Shown in pieces: positions 25,810 to 35,923 of a DNA stretch of 64,000 nt (positions are counted from its first letter, which is position 1; each line of letters begins with the position of its first letter). This DNA comes from Serratia liquefaciens. Lineage in GTDB: Bacteria; Pseudomonadota; Gammaproteobacteria; Enterobacterales; Enterobacteriaceae. The notes under the pieces were generated by a model, which was given only the letters and a program-made list of their open reading frames with translations, was not told the DNA's origin and did no database searches. The DNA lies in assembly GCA_012719855.1 (NCBI GenBank), contig JAAXZN010000034.1, positions 1 to 64,000 of the forward strand. Reading direction: 5' to 3'. A program made the position numbers and the translations under genes.

Positions 25810-28143
25810 ATGAAAAATATATCTGATATCAGAATGAATCGCCGAACGTTGTTAAAAGGTCTTGGCGTGATTGGGCTGGCCAGCATATCGCCCTGCGTAT
25901 TTTCTATGGCAATGGACAAGGGCAAACCCCTCCCTCGCGTGCGCCTCAAACTCAGTGACTACCAGACGTTTCGTTCAACCTGTGCGATGGAGTGTTTGCA
26001 TTGTAATTTAACGGCTTATGTCTATCAGGGGGAACTTAAAAAAATAGAGGCCAGCAAAGATTTTAACGTCAAATGCTGCCTGCGCGGCATCAGCCGGACC
26101 AAATGGGTTTATCACCAACAACGGGTTAAAACGCCTTTGCTTCGGGTGGGGGAAAAAGGTGAAGGGAAATTCAAACCCATATCCTGGGATGAAGCTCTAG
26201 ATCTGGTTGAGCTTAATATTCGTAATACCCTCGCCAGTCACGGTAATAAAGGCCTGTTAATTTCAAGCCATGCCGGGAATATGGATTCCATTAAAAACGA
26301 CATGGGGAAAGCCTTCTTTGATTACCTCGGCGGGGCGACAAAACGTTCCGGTTCTTTATGCTGTTCTGCGGTGACCGCCGCCATGATCCCGATGCTTGGC
26401 CTGCGCTATGCGGATATGCGCGACACTATTGCCGACAGCCACTACATTCTGTGCTGGGGCAATAATCCGGCCGTGACCATGCAGGCCTATTTCAAAGAGC
26501 ACCTCAAGGCGCAGGAAAGAGGCGCGCGCCTGGTGGTGATCGATCCCCGCTTTAACGAAACCGCCGCCAAAGCCGATGAGTGGATCCCTATCGTTCCCGG
26601 CACCGACACCGCCCTGGCGTTGGGGATGATCAAAATCATCATTGATGAACAGCGCTACGACGCTGACTTCCTGCGGCAACACACCGGGGCGGTTTATCTG
26701 GTGAACCGCCAGCAAAAACAGCTGCGAGAAGATCCGCAGGACAAAGAAAGCTATCTGGTGTACGACACCCTAAGCCGCCGTCTGGTGCGCCATGACACAC
26801 CCGCCATCGTCCCGGCGCTGACCCAGGTCGAATTGCCTGCCGATGCGGCTTATACCACGGTATTTGAACTGATCCGTCAGGAGTCGGCTCCCTGGAGCGT
26901 CGAGAAAGTGCAGGCGGAAACCGACATCCCGGCGGCCACCCTGCTGCGCCTGGCGCGTGAATATGCCAGCAATACACCTTCGATGATCGTACAGAACATG
27001 TCCGGCGCTCAGCGTACCGAATTCGGCACCTACGTGGCGGCCAGCCAGTTTTATCTGGCGCTGCTGACCGGCAATATGGGCAAAGCCGGTGGCGGAGTCT
27101 GCGACGCGGGCGGCGCCAAACAAATGATGAAGTTCAGTCCGCCGCTGCCCCCGGCGCCCAACGTGCAAAAAATTCCGCCGATACCGGTCGCCAAAACCGG
27201 CGAGTGGATTGTCAACGATCGCCCTCACCCGATTAACTTTTGGTGGATCATGACCATGGGCGCGCTGACCCAGTTGCCCAACACCAATATGGTGAAGAAG
27301 GCCCTGAAGAAGGTGCCGTTTGTCGTCGTGGCCGATAACCTGATGAGCTCCACCACGCTGTATGCCGATCTGGTGTTGCCGGTCACCACCATCTTTGAAG
27401 ATCTCAGCCTGATGGCCGGCGTTCGCAGCCACTATGTCCAACTGATGGAAAAAGCGGTAGAACCGGTGGCAGAGGCCAAACCGGATTACTGGATTTTTGC
27501 CCGACTGGCGGAGCGTTTCGGCTTCGGCGAGGTGTTTAACCAGCCGATCGAGCACTATATAGAAAACTGTCTGGTCGGAACCGGCCTCACTATCGAACAG
27601 CTGCGTAAAGGGCCGATTAAACCGGCGCCCACGCCCTGGATCCCGTTCGAAAAAGGTATTTTCCGCACGCCGACCAAAAAGGCCCACTTCTTTATCGAAG
27701 AGTGGCAGAAGAAAGATTTCCCACCGATTGTGACCTATATGCAGGTGAAAGAGTCGCCGAAAGGCTCCCCGGAACTGGCGAGCCAATACCCCTTAATGGC
27801 CGTTCAACGCAAGCTGGCCCGCAGCATCCACTCCAGCCACGGGATGAATGAATGGATCCTCGAGGTGCAGCGCAATCAGCCTAACATCATGATCCACCCG
27901 GATGATGCTGCCAGCCGCCATATCAGGAACGGCGAATGGGCGATTGCTTTCAATCACCGTGGAGAACACCGGGCATTGGCCGTGGTGACGCGTCAAATCA
28001 AACGCGGCGTGGTGTGCCTGGATAATGGCTGGTGGGAACAGCAAGGAGGCAGCAGCAGCCACGTCACCAACGACCATGCGGAAGTTTTGGGCAACGGTCA
28101 TTGCTGTAACAGCACCCTGGTTGACGTCCGGGCGGAGGCATAA
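25810..28143 (+). CDS. Tat-exported molybdopterin oxidoreductase, DmsA-like catalytic subunit
   Basis: 777 residues. Twin-arginine signal MNRRTLLKGLGVIGLAS from Met9. [4Fe-4S] ligands C58-x3-C62-x2-C65 and C89 or C90. Molybdopterin-binding blocks CWGNNPAVT, VIDPRFNETAAKADEW and, at the C-terminus, NGEWAIAFNHRG and HVTNDHAEVLGNGHCCNS. The region that holds the Mo ligand reads RSGSLCCSAVTAAM (C184-C185), not the Ser-type motif of E. coli DmsA, so DMSO reduction should not be assumed; thiosulfate, polysulfide, tetrathionate or other substrates are possible. First of three genes with an iron-sulfur subunit and membrane anchor; an FNR box lies upstream. No dedicated Tat chaperone gene (DmsD/TorD type) is adjacent. 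Confidence 0.88.
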   Translation: MKNISDIRMNRRTLLKGLGVIGLASISPCVFSMAMDKGKPLPRVRLKLSDYQTFRSTCAMECLHCNLTAYVYQGELKKIEASKDFNVKCCLRGISRTKWVYHQQRVKTPLLRVGEKGEGKFKPISWDEALDLVELNIRNTLASHGNKGLLISSHAGNMDSIKNDMGKAFFDYLGGATKRSGSLCCSAVTAAMIPMLGLRYADMRDTIADSHYILCWGNNPAVTMQAYFKEHLKAQERGARLVVIDPRFNETAAKADEWIPIVPGTDTALALGMIKIIIDEQRYDADFLRQHTGAVYLVNRQQKQLREDPQDKESYLVYDTLSRRLVRHDTPAIVPALTQVELPADAAYTTVFELIRQESAPWSVEKVQAETDIPAATLLRLAREYASNTPSMIVQNMSGAQRTEFGTYVAASQFYLALLTGNMGKAGGGVCDAGGAKQMMKFSPPLPPAPNVQKIPPIPVAKTGEWIVNDRPHPINFWWIMTMGALTQLPNTNMVKKALKKVPFVVVADNLMSSTTLYADLVLPVTTIFEDLSLMAGVRSHYVQLMEKAVEPVAEAKPDYWIFARLAERFGFGEVFNQPIEHYIENCLVGTGLTIEQLRKGPIKPAPTPWIPFEKGIFRTPTKKAHFFIEEWQKKDFPPIVTYMQVKESPKGSPELASQYPLMAVQRKLARSIHSSHGMNEWILEVQRNQPNIMIHPDDAASRHIRNGEWAIAFNHRGEHRALAVVTRQIKRGVVCLDNGWWEQQGGSSSHVTNDHAEVLGNGHCCNSTLVDVRAEA

Positions 28144-28145
28144 TC

Positions 28146-28700
28146 ATGGTCAGACAATATGGATTTTTAGTCGATATGCGCAGCTGTTATGGCTGCAAAA
28201 CCTGCTCGATGGCCTGCAAATCTGAAAATGCCACCCCGGCTGGCGTGTTGTGGCGGCGGGTCAGAGAATTTCACTTTGACGACCCCAACGCGATGGCGTT
28301 TATCTCGATGTCGTGCAACCACTGCGACGATCCGCAGTGCATGAAAGTATGCCCGGCGGATACCTACAGCAAGCGGCCTGACGGCATTGTCGTGCAAGAT
28401 CATGACAAATGCATTGGTTGCCGAATGTGCATTATGGCTTGCCCTTATAATGCGCCGGTATTTGATCCCGTCGAAGGAAAAACCAGTAAGTGCAACCTTT
28501 GCGCTGAACGCCTTGATGAAGGGCTGCTGCCCCGCTGCGTCGCATCCTGCCCGGCCGGCGTGCTGCAGTTTGGCGATATTGACGAACTGCGCGCTCGCCA
28601 CTCCGCTGACCTGACGCGTATCGAGACCCGCTACTCGCTGCCGGACCATCGAATCAGTCAGCCCAATGTCGTCATTATTCCCGCCGGTGATAAGGAATAA
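28146..28700 (+). CDS. Four-cluster ferredoxin-like electron-transfer subunit (DmsB-like)
   Basis: 184 residues. Four Cys groups for four [4Fe-4S] clusters: CYGCKTCSMAC, CNHCDDPQCMKVCP, CIGCRMCIMACP and CNLCAERLDEG...CVASCP. No signal peptide, so it would be co-exported with the catalytic subunit by Tat. Starts 2 bp after the catalytic gene stop. Transfers electrons from the membrane anchor to the molybdoenzyme. Confidence 0.92.
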   Translation: MVRQYGFLVDMRSCYGCKTCSMACKSENATPAGVLWRRVREFHFDDPNAMAFISMSCNHCDDPQCMKVCPADTYSKRPDGIVVQDHDKCIGCRMCIMACPYNAPVFDPVEGKTSKCNLCAERLDEGLLPRCVASCPAGVLQFGDIDELRARHSADLTRIETRYSLPDHRISQPNVVIIPAGDKE

Positions 28701-28703
28701 CCC

Positions 28704-29573
28704 ATGTCTGAATATGAACTTCCCTTGGTCTTTTTTACCGTGTTTTGTCAGTGGGCGGTCGGCACGATCGTAGCCATCACGGCATTGATTCTGGCGCAGC
28801 CAAGCTGGCTAAGCGACGAAAAGCGCTTTAATGTCCTGCGACAGCTGGCGTTAGGGATTGTAGCAATCAATATCCTCGGCTCCGTGCTGTCGCTGCTGCA
28901 TTTGGGTTCCCCCACCGGCGCCTATCGAGCCATTCTGGGCATCGGTCATTCCTGGCTCAGCCGGGAAGTCGCCGCCTTCTCCTTGCTGAACGTGGCGGTC
29001 GTTTGCTGGGCCGCCATGGTATTTCGCTTTAACTCTAACCCCAGGCTGATTCGCCAGGTTAGCCTGCTGACTTCGTGCACGGGAGTGGCCGCGATCCTGG
29101 TTTCCGCACAGGTTTATTACCAGATGGCGAGCCACCCTCTGTGGCACACGCCGCTAACCCACCTCGGTTTCATCGCCACGGCTCTGCTGCTGGGGTTTAC
29201 CACCCTTGGCCTGCGGCTCAGCGTGTTCAATACGGCTCAAAACGAGCACGAACGGTGGCTCCCCGTCGCGTTGCCGGCAGGCATTTTCTGCGGCGTGATG
29301 CTGATGCTGGTCGTAATCCTGGGCTACAGCACCGGGTTCACCCAGCAAGGAAAAATGCTCGCCAGCGCCGTCACCGTTTTTGGCTCGGGTCTGATGGGGT
29401 GGCTTATTTTTGGCGCGCTAATTACCGGCAGCGGATTGGCGGCCTATCTGTACCAACGGCCGGTTCTGAACGTTGGCGTTGCGGGTGCACTGATGCTGAC
29501 CCTGCTCTCGGCCTGTATTGGTGGCCGAATGCTGTTTTACGCCGGCGTCATGAGCCAGTACCCTTGGTTTTGA
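28704..29573 (+). CDS. Membrane anchor subunit, DmsC family quinol oxidase
   Basis: 289 residues, eight predicted membrane segments, the first LVFFTVFCQWAVGTIVAITALI. DmsC-type features include HLGSPTGAYRAILGIGHSWLSREV (first 60-90 residues), with the conserved His/Arg region and SREV. Begins 3 bp after the Fe-S subunit. Expected to oxidise menaquinol and pass electrons to the Fe-S subunit. Confidence 0.9.
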   Translation: MSEYELPLVFFTVFCQWAVGTIVAITALILAQPSWLSDEKRFNVLRQLALGIVAINILGSVLSLLHLGSPTGAYRAILGIGHSWLSREVAAFSLLNVAVVCWAAMVFRFNSNPRLIRQVSLLTSCTGVAAILVSAQVYYQMASHPLWHTPLTHLGFIATALLLGFTTLGLRLSVFNTAQNEHERWLPVALPAGIFCGVMLMLVVILGYSTGFTQQGKMLASAVTVFGSGLMGWLIFGALITGSGLAAYLYQRPVLNVGVAGALMLTLLSACIGGRMLFYAGVMSQYPWF

Positions 29574-29603
29574 TGTTGCGGCTGCGCTGATATTCAAGGC
29601 AAG

Positions 29604-29629
29604 AAAAAGGCCGCCGAGGCGGCCTTTGG
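29604..29629. terminator. Bidirectional terminator between the anchor gene and phoH
   Basis: AAAGGCCGCC/GGCGGCCTTT; on minus a TTTTTCTTG tail follows. It serves the phoH stop at 29644 and probably the convergent operon as well. Confidence 0.85.
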
Positions 29630-29643
29630 TGAACGGGCAGGTG

Positions 29644-30429
29644 TTAACTGTAGGCGTTGAGCGTACGCTGGCACAGGGCGGAGCGGACGCAGTCTTGTTT
29701 ATCAAAGCGGATGATGCCGATCATTTCATCCTCTTCGAAGCGCTCCATCGCATCGCTGAGGCCGGACTTCACACCGCGCGGCAGGTCGCATTGGGTGATG
29801 TCACCATTGACGATAACCGTGACGTTCTCACCCAGACGGGTCAGGAACATCTTCATTTGGCTGGCGGTAACGTTCTGGGCTTCATCCAGAATAACCACCG
29901 CATTTTCGAAAGTACGCCCGCGCATATAGGCGAAAGGCGCGATCTCCACCTTGCCGATTTCCGGGCGCAGGCAGTATTGCATAAAGGACGATCCTAAACG
30001 GCGCACCAGAATGTCATACACCGGACGGAAATAAGGGGCGAACTTCTCAGAGATATCCCCCGGCAAGAAACCGAGGTCTTCATCCGCCTGCAGAACCGGA
30101 CGAGTAACGATAATCCGATCCACTTCTTTATGTATAAGGGCTTCTGCCGCTTTCGCAGCGCTGATAAATGTTTTGCCGCAGCCGGCTTCACCGGTGGCAA
30201 ATATCAACTGCTTCTTGTCTATGGCTATTAAGTAATGACCCTGAGCTTCGGTTCGCGCCAAGATGGGAGAGCTATCGCGCTTGTCGCGTGCCATGCCGAT
30301 AGACTCAACACCACCCATTTGTACCAGCGAGGTTACGGACTCTTCTTCCAGCTGGCGATGACTACGAGCGTCACGACGAATAACGCGTTTCGCTTCACGA
30401 CGTGCTTTGATCACTGCTTTTTGTCTCAT
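29644..30429 (-). CDS. phoH: PhoH family ATPase
   Basis: 261 residues, highly similar to the C-terminal two thirds of E. coli PhoH, beginning at its internal RQKAVIKARREAKRV. Walker A ATGEAGCGKT (around 79-88), Walker B NAVVILDEAQN, and a superfamily I helicase-like motif VNGDITQCDLPRG. Predicted cytoplasmic NTPase with a role in phosphate stress in E. coli; the biochemical role is not settled. A 683-bp non-coding region lies upstream. I see no convincing Pho box there. Confidence 0.92.
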   Translation of the reverse strand: MRQKAVIKARREAKRVIRRDARSHRQLEEESVTSLVQMGGVESIGMARDKRDSSPILARTEAQGHYLIAIDKKQLIFATGEAGCGKTFISAAKAAEALIHKEVDRIIVTRPVLQADEDLGFLPGDISEKFAPYFRPVYDILVRRLGSSFMQYCLRPEIGKVEIAPFAYMRGRTFENAVVILDEAQNVTASQMKMFLTRLGENVTVIVNGDITQCDLPRGVKSGLSDAMERFEEDEMIGIIRFDKQDCVRSALCQRTLNAYS

Positions 30430-31050
30430 AGTGGCACCTTACAGTTTGTTTCACCTACCGCAACGGCCAGGCCGTGCGATTATGTTTCACATACAGATGC
30501 GGGTTTGGCTCCCTTTTGAGCCAACGATAGCCAATAGAAAAAATGAATCTCCGGCAGGCTTTTCGGCACGCCGATTTTTCACGGGACAACGCGATTGCAT
30601 AATTAAATCGAGAGTAAAAAGTGACAAGAATTTTTGATAACGGGAGTGTGGTCTGGTCAGAAAAAGAGAGTCGGAGAGAGTGCCCTCGTTACAACGAGTC
30701 ATCAGGGAAGGTCTGTTATTTTTTCTTTCTAGCCCAACCAAGGACTTTACCATTAGCGATCCCCGCAGTGTTATTTACAGCTTCAAGCTGTGCACCTTGT
30801 GAAAACTACCGCCAGATGATTACAGTATAATGACATTCAAACCGCGTACGTTGCTAAAATGTAAAAAAATTTAATCTTTTTTGTTTTTAGGCGCCGCAAG
30901 AACACTATATCACGCCGATTACGTCATTCAATGTAATTTTTATTTTAATAAATATCATATCGTTATGATTAAAACCCTTGAATGACATTTCGGTTTCCTG
31001 ATTAAATTTTGCACAAACAAAAACCGGCACTTCTCTCTCGATTTATAAAT
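30430..31050. other. Non-coding stretch between phoH and pqqU
   Basis: About 620 bp, AT-rich towards the right. It should contain the phoH promoter on the minus strand at its left end. Short frames occur but have no homologue I recognise and no good RBS. No repeat or operator that I can support. Confidence 0.5.
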
Positions 31051-31074
31051 AAAAAAGGCGGGAAAGCTCCCGCC
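31051..31074 (-). terminator. Terminator of pqqU
   Basis: GGCGGGAGCTTTCCCGCC followed by TTTTTTATTTAT on the minus strand, ~40 bp after the stop. Confidence 0.9.
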
Positions 31075-31112
31075 CTGCCGTTCTTTGATTACGCCGGTAA
31101 CTCCCTTGGCGG

Positions 31113-33257
31113 TTACTCGAAGGTATAAGAAACGCTCACCCCACCGCCCCAGTTTCTTCCCGGCGCCGGTTCGTAGTAACGGCCATTGCCTTCATTGACG
31201 ATCACCGATCCCACGTATTGGCGGTCAAACAGGTTATCCACCCGACCGAAAACATTCAGCATCCAGTTACCCATTGGATAACGATAGCCTGTATTTAAGC
31301 CCACGGTGGTATAGGCCGGAGCCTGTTCAGTGTTGGCATCATTAACTTCGATATCGCTCATGTAACGCACCTCCGCACCGGCATACCACCCTTCCGGCGG
31401 AGACCAGGCCAACGACGCATAGCCCATATTGCGCGCTATGCCCGGCATACGGTTGCCGCTTGGCACCTTATTGGCTTCTGAACACTGACTGTCGCCGCAC
31501 ACATCTTCGCGATAGCGCGCATCTAACAGCGTCCAGGCAAACTGCACCCGCCAGTCATAAGCGAACTGCTGGTCCAGCGCCAATTCCAGCCCACGTCGGC
31601 GGGTCTGCCCGGCGTTTTTGTAGCTGGTGCGACCGTTGCTGCTTTCATCCACCACAATTTCGTTGCGCGTGTCGGTCTGGAAAACCGCAGCGGTCAACAG
31701 GCCGTTGCCAATGCGTGTTTTACTGCCCAACTCCACCGTGTCGCTGGTCGAAGGCTGTAAACCAAAGTTAAGCCCGGCCTGATCGCCGGAGCGGTACGAC
31801 AGCTCGTTAATGGTCGGTGTTTCAAACCCGCGTCCGGCGGACAGATACAGGTTCCAGCCGCTCATTACCGCGTAGTTCAAGGATCCGGCCGGCAGCCATT
31901 TATGGTAGCTGGCGTTACCGCTGTCATCGCCGTTGCTGCCGGTCACGTAGTGGTCGTTGGAGTCGAAATTGACGGTGCTGTAGCGCATGCCGGCATCCAG
32001 CGTCAGTTTTTGCGTCAACTGCCACGAACTTTGCAGATAGGGATCCAGGTTCCACATCAGGTTGCGCTCATTGCGGCGCAGCGCCCCCTGAGTGCCCAAC
32101 TCGGTTACGCCGTTAACCTGGGTAAAGTTTTCATAGCCTTTACGCTGCTCGGTCATGGTTTCATAGTCCAACCCGCCGGTCAGGGTATAGGGGACGCCCA
32201 GCTCGCCGCGGTGCGTCCAGCGCGTATCAATCCCCTGATAGTGACGCGTCAGATCAATTACCCCGCCAGGATGCTGGGCGCTACGCTGCTGCACCGCGAC
32301 CGGGATCGACTGGTACTGGGTGGTTTCGCGCTCACCGGCATACATCATGATGCTCAGGTCGTCATCGGCCCCCATCTGGCGCTCATAGTGCAACCCGGCC
32401 TGGGTCTGCGAAGTGCTTTTACGGGTGTTGTACTGGTCGGCACGCGGCGCCTGGCGCGGATTATCGTGCCATTCCGCGTTCGTCAGGCCACCTGGATCAT
32501 TGGCGTGAATATCGACGCTGTTGAACAACAACGTCAGGGTGCTGACGTCGTCGATACGTACGCCCAACTTGGCATTGCCAAGGTTTTTCTGCGCACCGCT
32601 GTGATCGCGAAAGCCCTGGGTCGTAAAGCGGGTGCCGGAAATAGTGTAGTTAACGTCGCCGGCGTGGGTGCCGTCGCCGGTCGCCCCGGTCGCCTTGACG
32701 CCATAACGCCAGGTGCCGTAACTGCCAAAGTACGAACTGGCTTCAAGACGCGCAGGTTGCTGGCCGGTTTCGGTTTCCACATTCACCATACCGCCGGACG
32801 CATTGCCGTAGAGGGCAGAAAACGGCCCGCGCAGCACCTCCACCTTTTCAACCGAGTTAAGGTCAATGTTCGACGTCTGGCCCTGACCATCAGGCATGGT
32901 GGCCGGGATACCGTCGACATAAATACGCACGCCGCGCACCCCATACATTGAACGTGCGCCAAAGCCCCGCACCGAAAGCTGCAGATCCTGCGCATAGTTC
33001 TGGCGGTTCTGAATTTGCAGGCCGGGCACGCTGCCCAAACTTTCCGACAGGTTGATCTGCGGCCTGGCCTCACGGATTTGATCGCCATTCACCACGCTGA
33101 CGGCAGCCGGGGTGGACAGTTCGGATAGGCCGCTGCGTTTGGCCGTGACCACCATGGTCTGTTCGCTATCCTTGTCCTGCGCCAGGGCGCAGACAGGCAG
33201 TAAGGCAGGGATAACCAGAGCTGAAACCGCCAACCGGTTTTTATGAGTGCTTTTCAT
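31113..33257 (-). CDS. pqqU: TonB-dependent outer-membrane receptor PqqU (YncD)
   Basis: 714 residues with signal peptide (cut after PVCALA). TonB box region EQTMVVTAKRSG, plug domain with NLSESLGSVPGLQIQNRQ and VRGFGARSMYGVRG, and a beta-barrel ending in YTFE (aromatic C-terminus). It is collinear with E. coli YncD/PqqU throughout (for example HKWLPAGSLNYA and GRGFETPTINELSYRSG), which imports pyrroloquinoline quinone. No pqq biosynthesis genes or quinoprotein dehydrogenase are adjacent. Single gene with its own terminator. Confidence 0.92.
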   Translation of the reverse strand: MKSTHKNRLAVSALVIPALLPVCALAQDKDSEQTMVVTAKRSGLSELSTPAAVSVVNGDQIREARPQINLSESLGSVPGLQIQNRQNYAQDLQLSVRGFGARSMYGVRGVRIYVDGIPATMPDGQGQTSNIDLNSVEKVEVLRGPFSALYGNASGGMVNVETETGQQPARLEASSYFGSYGTWRYGVKATGATGDGTHAGDVNYTISGTRFTTQGFRDHSGAQKNLGNAKLGVRIDDVSTLTLLFNSVDIHANDPGGLTNAEWHDNPRQAPRADQYNTRKSTSQTQAGLHYERQMGADDDLSIMMYAGERETTQYQSIPVAVQQRSAQHPGGVIDLTRHYQGIDTRWTHRGELGVPYTLTGGLDYETMTEQRKGYENFTQVNGVTELGTQGALRRNERNLMWNLDPYLQSSWQLTQKLTLDAGMRYSTVNFDSNDHYVTGSNGDDSGNASYHKWLPAGSLNYAVMSGWNLYLSAGRGFETPTINELSYRSGDQAGLNFGLQPSTSDTVELGSKTRIGNGLLTAAVFQTDTRNEIVVDESSNGRTSYKNAGQTRRRGLELALDQQFAYDWRVQFAWTLLDARYREDVCGDSQCSEANKVPSGNRMPGIARNMGYASLAWSPPEGWYAGAEVRYMSDIEVNDANTEQAPAYTTVGLNTGYRYPMGNWMLNVFGRVDNLFDRQYVGSVIVNEGNGRYYEPAPGRNWGGGVSVSYTFE

Positions 33258-33426
33258 CAGGAGAATGCCGTTAAAGGGATCGGAGAATATGAACCATTTG
33301 GAACGTTATGGCCAATATGTTAATGCTTTTAACAAAAAATGAAAATAGTTAGCCTAATTAAAGACGGAGCTCTCGATTTCGCAAGCCCAGGGTTGATTTT
33401 AATTAACGGCTGTTGGTTCAAAAATA

Positions 33427-33445
33427 AGGCGGGAAAACCCCGCCT
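33427..33445 (-). terminator. Terminator of efeUOB
   Basis: AGGCGGGGTTTTCCCGCCTTATTTTTG on the minus strand, 14 bp after the efeB stop. Confidence 0.85.
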
Positions 33446-33458
33446 GGTGAAGTGAGGC

Positions 33459-34757
33459 TCAGGCTTTCAGCAAGCCGCTGGCCAGATAGTCGTTGCTGTC
33501 CTTGACCCCTGGCAACGCAAAGAAATAACCGCCGCCGATAGGTTTGACGTACTCTTCCAGCGCCTCGCCGTTCAGACGTTTTTGCACCGTCAGGAAGCCT
33601 TTCTCCAAATCGGCCTGGTAGCAGACGAACAGCAGCCCCATTTCCAACTGACCGGAATTGGACACGCCGATCGAATAGCTGTAGCCCCGGCGCAGCAACA
33701 AATTGCTCTGGGTTTGTGGCGTGCGCGGGTTTGCCAGGCGGATATGCGCATCCATCGGGATCATCTTCCCTTCGGGATCCTTCTCATAGTCCGGCTCGTC
33801 GTGTTCATGCTTCATGCCAAGCGGCGCACCGCTGTGCTTTTCGCGGCCGAAGATGGTTTGCTGCTCCTGCAACGGGGTGCGATCCCAAAACTCCACGTGG
33901 AAGCGGATAATACGCGCGGCCTGATAGCTGCCGCCCACCGCCCATGCAGGTTCCCCGGCGTTATCGGCCACCCACACCACCTGATCCATCAGCGGTTTAT
34001 CGTCGGTTTTCGGGTTGGCGGTGCCGTCTTTAAAGCCCAGCAGGTTGATTGGCGTCTCTTTACCTTTGCTGCGTGCGGCGTGGGCGGAGATAAACCCTTC
34101 CCGCTTCCAGCGCACGCTGAGCAGATCCGGCGAATGCTTGATGATGTCACGCAGTGCGTGGATCACCGTTTCATTGGTATTGGCGCAAATCTGCAACACC
34201 AAATCGCCGTGGCACAGGCTGGCATCCAGCGAGTCGTTGGGAAAACGCGTCATTTTTTGCAGCCGCAACGGCTTGTGCGCCTGCAGGCCGAAACGCTCGT
34301 CAAACAGCGAGGTGCCGACCGACACGGTGATGGTCAGGTTATCCGGGTAGATCTCCGGCCCCATGATGCCCGAATCAAGCGGTGGCAGCTTGGGATCCAC
34401 TTCCGGGGCTTTGCCGCCGGTGGTCAAAAACGCAATGCGGTTGGTCAGCAGCCGAAACAGCCGCTCCAAATCCTGCTTGTTGCTGGCCAGCACGTCAAAG
34501 GCCACCAGCATCATCGCGGCTTGCTGCGGCGTGAGGATCCCGGCCTGGTGCGCGCCGTAGAACGGCTGCTTCTGCCAGCGTTCATCCTTAGCCACCGCCA
34601 GCGGTTCTGCGGTTTTATCTGCCGCCTGAGTCAGACGACTGCCGCCCAACGCCAGTACGCCCAGCCCCAATCCCTGCAATAAACGACGGCGCGACGGTGA
34701 CGCCGCGCCCTGCGTTTGTGGATGCGGCCCGTTTTCCGGGCCGATCTTGTTACTCAT
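33459..34757 (-). CDS. efeB: Deferrochelatase/peroxidase EfeB (DyP type)
   Basis: 432 residues. Tat signal [18 protein letters not shown] near residue 23. DyP-peroxidase motif GFKDGTANP around the middle and the heme-side segment [12 protein letters not shown]. Periplasmic heme enzyme of the EfeUOB ferrous-iron system. Third gene of the operon, 11 bp after efeO. Confidence 0.95.
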   Translation of the reverse strand: MSNKIGPENGPHPQTQGAASPSRRRLLQGLGLGVLALGGSRLTQAADKTAEPLAVAKDERWQKQPFYGAHQAGILTPQQAAMMLVAFDVLASNKQDLERLFRLLTNRIAFLTTGGKAPEVDPKLPPLDSGIMGPEIYPDNLTITVSVGTSLFDERFGLQAHKPLRLQKMTRFPNDSLDASLCHGDLVLQICANTNETVIHALRDIIKHSPDLLSVRWKREGFISAHAARSKGKETPINLLGFKDGTANPKTDDKPLMDQVVWVADNAGEPAWAVGGSYQAARIIRFHVEFWDRTPLQEQQTIFGREKHSGAPLGMKHEHDEPDYEKDPEGKMIPMDAHIRLANPRTPQTQSNLLLRRGYSYSIGVSNSGQLEMGLLFVCYQADLEKGFLTVQKRLNGEALEEYVKPIGGGYFFALPGVKDSNDYLASGLLKA

Positions 34758-34768
34758 GATGCTTTGCC

Positions 34769-35905
34769 TCAGTCCAGACCCAGAACGCCACGCAGCTGTG
34801 ACAAATCTTCCGCCAGGGTAGTGATTGGCCCTTTCATGGCGTTGCGATCGGCATCGGTCAGCTTCTCGTAAGATTCATAGCCATCCTGGGTTTTGTATTT
34901 CGCCAAAATGGTATCAACGGTTTTAAAGTTGGCGTCGATCTTGTCCAGCAACGGCTTGTTGGCCTTGACCAACAGCGGGCGCAGCAGGTTAACGATTTTT
35001 TGTGCGCCGTCTACGTTGGCCTGGAAGTCCCACAGGTCGGTACGGCTGTAACGGTCTTCTTCACCGCTGATTTTGCTCGCCGCCACTTCTTCGATCAGGC
35101 CGGCTGCGCCCCCCACAACCTTGCTTGGCGGGAAGGTCAGGTCGGTCACCCGTTTTTGCAGCTCAAGGGTGTCGTTATAGAGTTGATCGGCGTATTTGCT
35201 CATGTCTTTGGTGGTGTTGTCGGCAAACAGCGCTTTCTCCAAGCGGTGGAAACCGGTGAACTTCGGATCTTCCGCTTTTTTCTCGTAGTCGTCTTCGCGG
35301 GCGTCGATACTGCCGTCCAAATCGGAGAACAGCTCGGCGATCGGCTCAATTCGCTCGTAATGCTGGCGGGTCGGCGCATAGAGTTTACGAGCCTCGGCAA
35401 CTTTGCCGGCCTTCACGGCATCGGTGAACAGCTTGGTTTGTTTAACCAGCCCTTCGACCTCTTTGGTCACGTAGACTTTGTATTCAGCAATCGGCCCAAC
35501 CAAATCCATGGCGTTCGGTTTACCGTCACTGGCAGCCCCGGCCGAGGCGGTCACGGTCAGTTTGCCTTTCGGATTGCTGAGCAGCCCACAGGTCATGTCA
35601 TATTCGCCCGCTTCCAGATTGGCGGTCATCTTCTGGGTGAAGCCGGGCGCGATGTTTTCACGCTCTTCCACCACCATCACCCCTTTCAGGATTTCCCACT
35701 CCACGTTTTTTTGGCTGGTGTTGTGCACCACAAACTGGGTTTTACCGGCCGGCACCGTCAGTTGCATCGGCTCGCACTGTTTGTCGTTAACGGTGATCTT
35801 TACCTGCGGCACGTCCGCCGCCAGAGCATCGATGCTCAGCGCAAACGCCGGGAGTGCCAGTAATGCTGCGTGCAAAGCCTTGCGGCGGAATAACGGAGTA
35901 GACAT
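34769..35905 (-). CDS. efeO: Iron uptake periplasmic protein EfeO
   Basis: 378 residues. Signal peptide [24 protein letters not shown]. An N-terminal cupredoxin-like domain (about 30-120) is followed by an M75/imelysin-like helical domain with the conserved HYERIEP metal motif. Supplies iron to the EfeU permease. Middle gene of the operon, 18 bp after efeU. Confidence 0.95.
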   Translation of the reverse strand: MSTPLFRRKALHAALLALPAFALSIDALAADVPQVKITVNDKQCEPMQLTVPAGKTQFVVHNTSQKNVEWEILKGVMVVEERENIAPGFTQKMTANLEAGEYDMTCGLLSNPKGKLTVTASAGAASDGKPNAMDLVGPIAEYKVYVTKEVEGLVKQTKLFTDAVKAGKVAEARKLYAPTRQHYERIEPIAELFSDLDGSIDAREDDYEKKAEDPKFTGFHRLEKALFADNTTKDMSKYADQLYNDTLELQKRVTDLTFPPSKVVGGAAGLIEEVAASKISGEEDRYSRTDLWDFQANVDGAQKIVNLLRPLLVKANKPLLDKIDANFKTVDTILAKYKTQDGYESYEKLTDADRNAMKGPITTLAEDLSQLRGVLGLD

Positions 35906-35923
35906 ACAAGATTCCCTATTAAA

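Noticed and set aside
29644-30429. phoH as truncated gene
   Set aside because: It starts at a position matching an internal Met-Gly-Arg-Gln region of E. coli PhoH, has a proper start, and keeps all ATPase motifs; the shorter form seems complete.
30595-30640. Pho box upstream of phoH
   Set aside because: A single CTTGTCA-like half on the minus strand; no second half at the 11-bp period.
30621-30830. 69-residue frame on plus between phoH and pqqU
   Set aside because: No RBS and no resemblance to any family; random frame in a non-coding stretch.
31902-32951. 349-residue frame opposite pqqU
   Set aside because: pqqU is collinear with a known receptor over its whole length; the plus frame is an antisense artefact.
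33582-34682. 366-residue frame opposite efeB
   Set aside because: Antisense shadow; efeB carries the Tat signal and DyP motif.
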